A stretch of DNA of 64,000 nucleotides from Antrihabitans auranticaus (GTDB lineage Bacteria > Actinomycetota > Actinomycetes > Mycobacteriales > Mycobacteriaceae): the NCBI RefSeq assembly GCF_016481275.1, contig NZ_JAEMNW010000005.1, positions 124,001 through 188,000 of the forward strand. The letters are read 5' to 3'. Made by a program: the position numbers and the translations under genes. Shown in pieces: positions 59,767 through 64,000 of the stretch. Positions within the stretch are counted from its first letter, which is position 1; the number at the start of each line of letters is the position of its first letter. The notes below the pieces were generated by a model that worked only from the letters and a program-made list of their open reading frames with translations, was not told the origin of the DNA and did not search any database.

Positions 59767-60337
59767 ATATGTCACCCGCCTTCGCCACTTGTGTCTTGAG
59801 CTTCGCGATAGCCCGATGTTGGGCTACCCGTACTGCACCCGCGGTACTCCCGACGGCCGCCGCAGTTTCCTCGGCCGACAGGCCGACTACCAGGCGGAGA
59901 ATCAGAATCTCGCGATGCTTCTCGGGAAGTGTCGCGAGCAGAGTTTCCATCTGCCTGCTTGCCTCCGAGTCGAGAGCCTGTTGCTCCGGTCCTTCGTCGG
60001 TGGAGATTACGTCTGGAACTTCGGCCATCGGGTCCGCTTTGTTACGGGATGCGTTTCGATGGGCGTCAGCTACCTTGTGTGACGCGATTCCGTACACGAA
60101 CGCCATGAACGGCCGACCCTGGTCTTGATACCGAGGCAAGGCCGTCATCACAGCGAGGCATACCTCCTGCGCCACATCGTCTGCAGAGAGCTGCCCACGC
60201 TCTGCAGAACCGACCCTCGCTCTGCAGTAGCGCACAACCAGGGGCCGGACAATCTGAAGGACCTGGGCTAAAGCGGACCTATCGCCCTGCGCTGCGGCAG
60301 CGACGGCGGAGTCCAACTCCTCACCCGCTTGAGTCAT
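59759..60337 (-). CDS. sigD: RNA polymerase ECF sigma factor SigD
   Basis: A 192-residue ECF sigma factor (Rv3414c). Region 2 shows DDVAQEVCLAVMTALPRYQ and the -10-reading part; region 4 shows LPEKHREILILRLVVGLSAEETAAAVG with the HTH for -35 binding. In mycobacteria SigD responds to starvation and late growth. The ATG at 60337 (MTQAGEEL) is chosen; the frame upstream is not conserved in type. Coupled to rsdA by overlap; order whiB3-Rv3415c-sigD-rsdA is conserved with M. tuberculosis. Confidence 0.94.
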   Translation of the reverse strand: MTQAGEELDSAVAAAAQGDRSALAQVLQIVRPLVVRYCRARVGSAERGQLSADDVAQEVCLAVMTALPRYQDQGRPFMAFVYGIASHKVADAHRNASRNKADPMAEVPDVISTDEGPEQQALDSEASRQMETLLATLPEKHREILILRLVVGLSAEETAAAVGSTAGAVRVAQHRAIAKLKTQVAKAGDIYG

Positions 60338-60462
60338 CGTCAGCGAAATTCCTGGCGTTACAGTGGCACGGCCCCCGACCGGGTGTGCTTCCGCCCACAA
60401 GCGGAACGAATCAACAATAGCTACCGAAGTGATCGAAGATCGATTCCGCACCGCAGACGAGA

Positions 60463-61314
60463 TCACATTGTGCGAAAGCTGCCGCCGAAACTTTCGATCT
60501 CACGGGCTGATTCGAGTGCGGACGCCATTGCGGCGGAACCTTCGTCACCACCGGCCAGTAGCATGGCGGCGGCCCAGCGCAACGGAAGAAGTCGCTGCTC
60601 AGCGCATTGCTCGACGACCTCACCCGCGAGCGCGCGGGATTCGTCGACACGGTCGACAGCACTCAACGCAGCCGCAACGAGTAAGCGGGACTTCACTTGA
60701 TGCCGCAGTGACGAATGTTGCATCGAATGGCGATAGCCGGCCTCTGCGAAGGCCAGCGCCGGGATTCCCGCACCACCCGCAAGCGAAATTTCGGCAGCTA
60801 CCCACTGAAATCGGATGCGCTGACGCCACAGCGCCGGAGTCTCGCGCTCTGCACTGAGTTCATCGTCACAGCGCTGCAGCAAGCGCCTGCCCAGCGGCAA
60901 TCGGCCCGATCCGAGCGCGTCGGCAGCGAGGCCGGTCAGCGCGTCGAAGTGTGCCTGCCGCGCACTGGGCTCAGCACCCGCACGGGCTGCCAGTGCCAGC
61001 GCGGCACCGTCCTGGACAGCGGCAAGGCGGTGCCACCCGAGCTGCCGCAAATACGACGCAGCGGTGCTGCGGGCCAACGATTGGAGCGCCGGCTGCGTGC
61101 GGGCGAGAACTCGAAGCCGCGCCAGTTCCGAACGCGCAGCGCTGTATCGCCCCTGGCCGCCCAATGCGACGGCCCGGAGCCAGACCTCGTCCGCGTTCGT
61201 AGCGGCCGGCAGCGGCGCGGTGCCCGGCGCAGCGCCGAAAGCAGCGGCCTCCAAGGGGCCCGCCGTCGCGTGTGGCGCACAGTCAATTGCTCGCGATGGG
61301 TCCTGAGTCGGCAC
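60463..61314 (-). CDS. Rv3415c-like helical-repeat protein
   Basis: A 283-residue all-helical protein (Rv3415c position; that protein is 275 residues). The helix pairs, such as GRYSAARSELARLRVLA, ALQSLARSTAASYLRQLGWH and IPALAFAEAGYR, suggest TPR-like repeats, so it may be a scaffold. The GTG at 61314 is chosen because a -10 TACAGT ends 7 nt before it (leaderless) and upstream frame sequence is not protein-like. Function is unknown. It is divergent from whiB3. Confidence 0.8.
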   Translation of the reverse strand: MPTQDPSRAIDCAPHATAGPLEAAAFGAAPGTAPLPAATNADEVWLRAVALGGQGRYSAARSELARLRVLARTQPALQSLARSTAASYLRQLGWHRLAAVQDGAALALAARAGAEPSARQAHFDALTGLAADALGSGRLPLGRRLLQRCDDELSAERETPALWRQRIRFQWVAAEISLAGGAGIPALAFAEAGYRHSMQHSSLRHQVKSRLLVAAALSAVDRVDESRALAGEVVEQCAEQRLLPLRWAAAMLLAGGDEGSAAMASALESAREIESFGGSFRTM

Positions 61315-61920
61315 GGCGACAACTGTAGGTTGCGGCGGTCCGCGCCTTGCCCGAGTCCCGCGCAAAACACAAGATTTACAATCGGCACGAATTGTTTCGC
61401 GCACGTAAAACTCCGCAGCTGCAACGATTTGTAATCGTCGGTACGCATACTTCGAAAGGCGAAAACCGCGGCCGGGAAACACAGGATTCAACGGATTCCC
61501 ACAACTTCGCGCGACCCCGATACGGGCAGCGGAACGACACCGTCCGAGCCCCCGCGCGCCTCCACCCGTCGTACTGAAATATAGCTCCAACTGCACTTAT
61601 CCGGAGTTGGCCGACTACCGGGGAGACCCCGGGCCGGCGTCGCCCGGTTGCCGTGCAGCAACGTCCGACGACGGCCGAGCAGCACGGCAAGCAGAGAATG
61701 TAAACATATTGCAGGTTAATTCTCGGCCAGCAAGTTATGGAAATTCCCACGCGGCGAAACTATTGACGCGTTTTCGCACCGCGCCCTAACGTTGCTCTTC
61801 GCCGCCACTGGAAGAGCACGACGGTGTGCGCATAGGACAGGCGGCGTTTCGACACCGACTCGGGAGCACCGGCAGCGCTCGCGCTGCCACCCCCGACGAG
61901 CTCGCACACGAGGAGTTCAC
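61315..61920. other. Long intergenic region between the Rv3415c-like gene and whiB3
   Basis: 606 bp with no convincing gene. It holds the leaderless promoter of the left gene (TACAGT at 61322-61327), a GC-rich inverted repeat TTGCCGTGC / GCACGGCAA (61648-61656 and 61682-61690), an A/T-rich stretch (61697-61745), and the whiB3 promoter at 61763-61792. The whiB3 leader is about 120 nt. Confidence 0.7.
61763..61792 (+). promoter_or_regulatory. SigA-type promoter of whiB3
   Basis: TTGACG (-35, 61763-61768) and TAACGT (-10, 61787-61792) are 18 bp apart. Transcription would start near 61799, giving a 5' leader of about 120 nt. Good match to the housekeeping consensus TTGACN / TANNNT. Confidence 0.7.
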
Positions 61921-62214
61921 ATGCCACAGCCGACGCACCTTCCCGGGCCGAACGCAGACATCTGGGACTGGCAGATGCGCGGCCTTTGCCGCGGAGTCGA
62001 TTCGTCGGTGTTCTTTCACCCCGACGGCGAGCGCGGTCGCGCACGGTCCCAGCGCGAGATGCGCGCAAAAGAAATCTGCCGGCAGTGCCCCGTGCTCGCA
62101 CAGTGCCGTTCGCACGCCCTGAACGTCGCCGAACCGTACGGAATCTGGGGCGGAATGTCGGAAACCGAGCGCGAACTGCACTCTCGCCGGGTTCGTAGGC
62201 GCATCGCGGTCTGA
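61921..62214 (+). CDS. whiB3: WhiB-family redox-sensing regulator, WhiB3-like
   Basis: A 97-residue WhiB protein (Rv3416 position). The four [4Fe-4S] cysteines are Cys23, Cys53, Cys56 and Cys62. The turn motif is GIWGG (74-78), and a basic C-terminus (RRVRRRIAV) binds DNA. WhiB3 senses oxygen, NO and redox state, works with SigA, and in mycobacteria steers lipid metabolism. The ATG at 61921 has GAGGAG upstream. Confidence 0.92.
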   Translation: MPQPTHLPGPNADIWDWQMRGLCRGVDSSVFFHPDGERGRARSQREMRAKEICRQCPVLAQCRSHALNVAEPYGIWGGMSETERELHSRRVRRRIAV

Positions 62215-62306
62215 CCGCGCTCGGCCCTGCGAATCGGGCCCCGCACCGGCTCCTGGTCGATCGACTGGCGATTGTTACAAAAACGCCATCGATCAGGGTT
62301 AACGTT

Positions 62307-62960
62307 GTGACCGATGATCTCGATCGGATACCTGTGACGGAACAACGCGCAACCGAGCCCGAAGATGCGCGATGCGCAACCGACATCGGTCGTGTGCGCG
62401 CTGCGCGACGCGATGAAGCTGCCGCCCTCGACAAACTGCTGCAAAGAACCGCCGGGGGCGACAAGGGGGCTTTCGCTGCGCTCTACGACCTCACGAGCTC
62501 CCGTGTCTTCGGAATGACCTTGCGGGTTCTTCGCGATCCCGGCTTCGCCGAGGAAACCTCGCAGGAGGTCTATCTGCAGGTCTGGCGAACGGCCGGCAGC
62601 TTCGACCCAGCAAAAGGATCCGCGCAATCCTGGCTCATGACACTCGCGCACCGGCGCGCGGTCGACAGGGTTCGCTCGGAGCAGTCCAATACCGATCGCG
62701 AGATCGTATACGAATCCAAGAACAACCCCGGCGAGTTCGATCAGGTGACAGAAGAGGTCTGGGATCGCATTGAGCGCCGCGCTGTATTAGAGTGCCTCGA
62801 CACGCTTACGCCGACGCAGCGCGAATCTGTTGCGTTGGCGTATTACGGTGGACGTACATATCGCGAGGTAGCTGCCGACCTCGGGGTAGCCGTACCCACT
62901 ATCAAGTCCAGGATTCGTGACGGACTTATACGACTCAGAGGATGTTTGGGGGTGGGCTGA
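62307..62960 (+). CDS. sigK: RNA polymerase ECF sigma factor SigK
   Basis: A 217-residue ECF sigma factor of the SigK type. Region 2 has RVFGMTLRVLRDPGFAEETSQEVYLQVWR; region 4 has LTPTQRESVALAYYGGRTYREVAADLGV. Cys163 and Cys213 have the same 50-residue spacing and local sequence (ECL, CLxV) as Cys133 and Cys183, the redox pair of M. tuberculosis SigK. A long N-terminal extension (about 35 residues) is odd; a TAACGT hexamer at 62300 suggests the message may start inside it, with GTG 62334 as the alternative start. Its stop overlaps rskA (TGATG). Confidence 0.92.
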   Translation: MTDDLDRIPVTEQRATEPEDARCATDIGRVRAARRDEAAALDKLLQRTAGGDKGAFAALYDLTSSRVFGMTLRVLRDPGFAEETSQEVYLQVWRTAGSFDPAKGSAQSWLMTLAHRRAVDRVRSEQSNTDREIVYESKNNPGEFDQVTEEVWDRIERRAVLECLDTLTPTQRESVALAYYGGRTYREVAADLGVAVPTIKSRIRDGLIRLRGCLGVG

Positions 62961-63724
62961 TGGACGACGAGGCAATCGACCTCGCACATGCCTACGCACT
63001 CGACACCCTCGATGAAGCTGAGCGACAGGCGGTCACCGCCTTTCTCGACGGCGCGGACGAGACGCTGCGCGGCGAGTTCGAGGCAACGGTTCGGCAAACC
63101 CGTGAGACGCTAGCCACCCTGAGTTCGACCGTTGCGGTCGACCCGCCTATCACGCTGCGCGCGCGGTTGCTCGAGCAGATCGTCGACACACCGCAGGATC
63201 GAGTCGAGCCCAAGCCTGTCACCAGCGAGTCGGCGGACGCCGTCGCGCCGCCTACCTCACTGGCCGAACGGCGTGCACGTCTGCGCCGTTGGCAGCTCGC
63301 GGTCGTCGCCGCTGCCGCAGCCGTCGTTTTACTGGTCGGCGGGGCAGTCGTCGGGTACAACATGCGCGACCAGGCCACTCAGTCCGTCACCGAAGCAGTG
63401 CTTGCCGCTCCCGACGCACGAACCATCCAGACGCCGCTCACCGTGGGCGGAGTCGCGACAGTCGTGTATTCCAAAGACGAGAACGCGGCCGTGCTCCTGA
63501 TCGACGACCTGTCCGGACCACCGGCCGATTCCGTGTACCAAATGTGGCTGATCGACAAGGAGCCGGTTTCCGCGGGCATCATCGCGCCCGACCAGGTGTC
63601 TGCGATAACGACCGCGGTCATCGAGGATGTCGGCAGCGCGTCTACGTTGGCCTTCAGCGTGGAGCCGCCCGGCGGCTCCCCCGCGCCAACCACCGATCCG
63701 TTCGCGGCGATCTCGCTGGCCTGA
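62960..63724 (+). CDS. rskA: Anti-sigma-K factor RskA
   Basis: A 254-residue membrane anti-sigma factor. The N-terminal cytosolic ASD is at 1-90 (DLAHAYALDTLDEAERQAV), one membrane helix is at about 113-135, and the outer RskA domain follows (VVYSKDENAAVLLID, VYQMWLIDKEPVSAG, LAFSVEPPGGSP). It closely resembles M. tuberculosis RskA, which holds SigK and is cut by Rip1. The ATG at 62960 has GGGGGTGGG upstream and overlaps the sigK stop by one base. Confidence 0.92.
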   Translation: MDDEAIDLAHAYALDTLDEAERQAVTAFLDGADETLRGEFEATVRQTRETLATLSSTVAVDPPITLRARLLEQIVDTPQDRVEPKPVTSESADAVAPPTSLAERRARLRRWQLAVVAAAAAVVLLVGGAVVGYNMRDQATQSVTEAVLAAPDARTIQTPLTVGGVATVVYSKDENAAVLLIDDLSGPPADSVYQMWLIDKEPVSAGIIAPDQVSAITTAVIEDVGSASTLAFSVEPPGGSPAPTTDPFAAISLA

Positions 63725-63895
63725 TCGGACACCGGATTCGGCGCTGACTCGCCCGTACGACCGGGTCGATTCGCGCCGGAAATCCGATCGGTGCCATCTA
63801 ATCAGCCTCGCGTGACGAATCGCTTGTGTGAGGAATTCGCGCGGCTGACTGCTCCACCAGATTCGTGCCTCCGCGAAAACTCGTCACAGTTCGTT

Positions 63896-63922
63896 CCATC
63901 CGGGTCGGGACATGCTCCGAAT
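63896..63922 (+). promoter_or_regulatory. Candidate SigK-dependent promoter
   Basis: CCATCC (63896-63901) and CCGAAT (63917-63922) are separated by 15 bp, matching the hexamers I recall for the mycobacterial SigK regulon (mpt70, mpt83). It lies 39 bp before the start of a gene for a secreted protein and downstream of sigK-rskA. The hexamers are exact; the spacer may be one or two bases short of the usual one. Confidence 0.6.
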
Positions 63923-63960
63923 TCCATGGGACATCGACACTTTCAGGGAAGGCACAACCA

Positions 63961-64000
63961 ATGCCACTCGGCACCTCGCGACTTGTCGTCGCAGCAGCAA
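63961..64000 (+). CDS. Start of a probable secreted protein gene (partial)
   Basis: Only 13 codons are in the window: MPLGTSRLVVAAA, which reads like the beginning of a signal peptide. The ATG has AGGGAAGG 8 bp upstream. It lies behind a SigK-type promoter and next to sigK-rskA, so it may encode a fasciclin-domain protein of the MPT70/MPT83 type. That is inference from context; the domain itself is out of view. Confidence 0.55.
   Translation, partial: MPLGTSRLVVAAA

Noticed and set aside
62300-62305. TAACGT as a leaderless promoter for sigK
   Set aside because: Only one base separates it from the GTG at 62307, too close for a start there, and no -35 was found at 17-18 bp. Kept only as a hint that the true start may be GTG 62334.

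Overview
This window is high-G+C DNA from an actinomycete of the order Mycobacteriales, probably a Nocardiaceae-type organism (Rhodococcus, Nocardia or a relative) rather than Mycobacterium itself. The evidence is a mycolic-acid-type methyltransferase, HadA/HadB-type dehydratase domains, ChoD, MfpA, the DnaE2/ImuA'/ImuB mutasome, WhiB3, SigD/RsdA and SigK/RskA. Gene order follows the Mycobacterium tuberculosis segment from about Rv3307 to Rv3416 with insertions and deletions. The esr block beside guaA instead resembles Corynebacterium glutamicum. Assignments come from reading the translated sequence; no database search was run.

Region by region. 1-10.9 kb: nucleoside and base salvage (PNP end, pmmB, upp, add, deoA, cdd), interrupted by a four-gene cassette that looks type VII-secretion related (EspC-like protein, WXG plus NlpC/P60 protein, unknown protein, YbaB/EspL-like protein), then satS, and a mycolate methyltransferase coupled to a fused HadA-HadB dehydratase. 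11-14.5 kb: sdhCDAB. 14.5-20.7 kb: DinB/MDMPI-like protein, D,D-carboxypeptidase, YihY-family membrane protein whose start looks frameshifted, trpS, a secreted ribonuclease with its barstar, and a hydrolase. 20.7-27 kb: icd, a SAM-IV riboswitch ahead of metZ-metX, a DUF3017 protein, folD, mfpA and trmL. 27-31.5 kb: DUF4349 lipoprotein and SOS-controlled dnaE2, preceded by a short DUF222-like ORF. 31.5-42.4 kb: accessory lipid and regulatory genes (acyl-CoA ligase, secreted lipase, PucR regulator, MmpL-like transporter, SDR, sucrase-ferredoxin-like protein, YdeI-like protein, AraC regulator, hydrolase). 42.4-45 kb: imuA'-imuB with an SOS box. 45-50 kb: a serine/threonine kinase and an envelope-stress three-component system (EsrISR-like). 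50-58 kb: guaA, choD, a secreted CocE-like hydrolase, guaB3 and guaB. 58-64 kb: DUF5319, rsdA, sigD, an Rv3415c-like protein, whiB3, sigK, rskA, and the start of a secreted-protein gene behind a SigK-type promoter.

How the genes work together. DnaE2, ImuA' and ImuB form one damage-inducible mutagenesis module with two LexA boxes in the window. guaA, guaB and guaB3 serve GMP synthesis, next to purine and pyrimidine salvage. SatS and the T7SS-like cassette suggest protein export functions. EsrISR, the kinase, SigD, SigK and WhiB3 are envelope or redox stress regulators. Several genes have a TANNNT -10 hexamer 6-7 nt before the start codon, which suggests leaderless mRNAs. No tRNA, rRNA, CRISPR array, transposase or integrase gene was seen.
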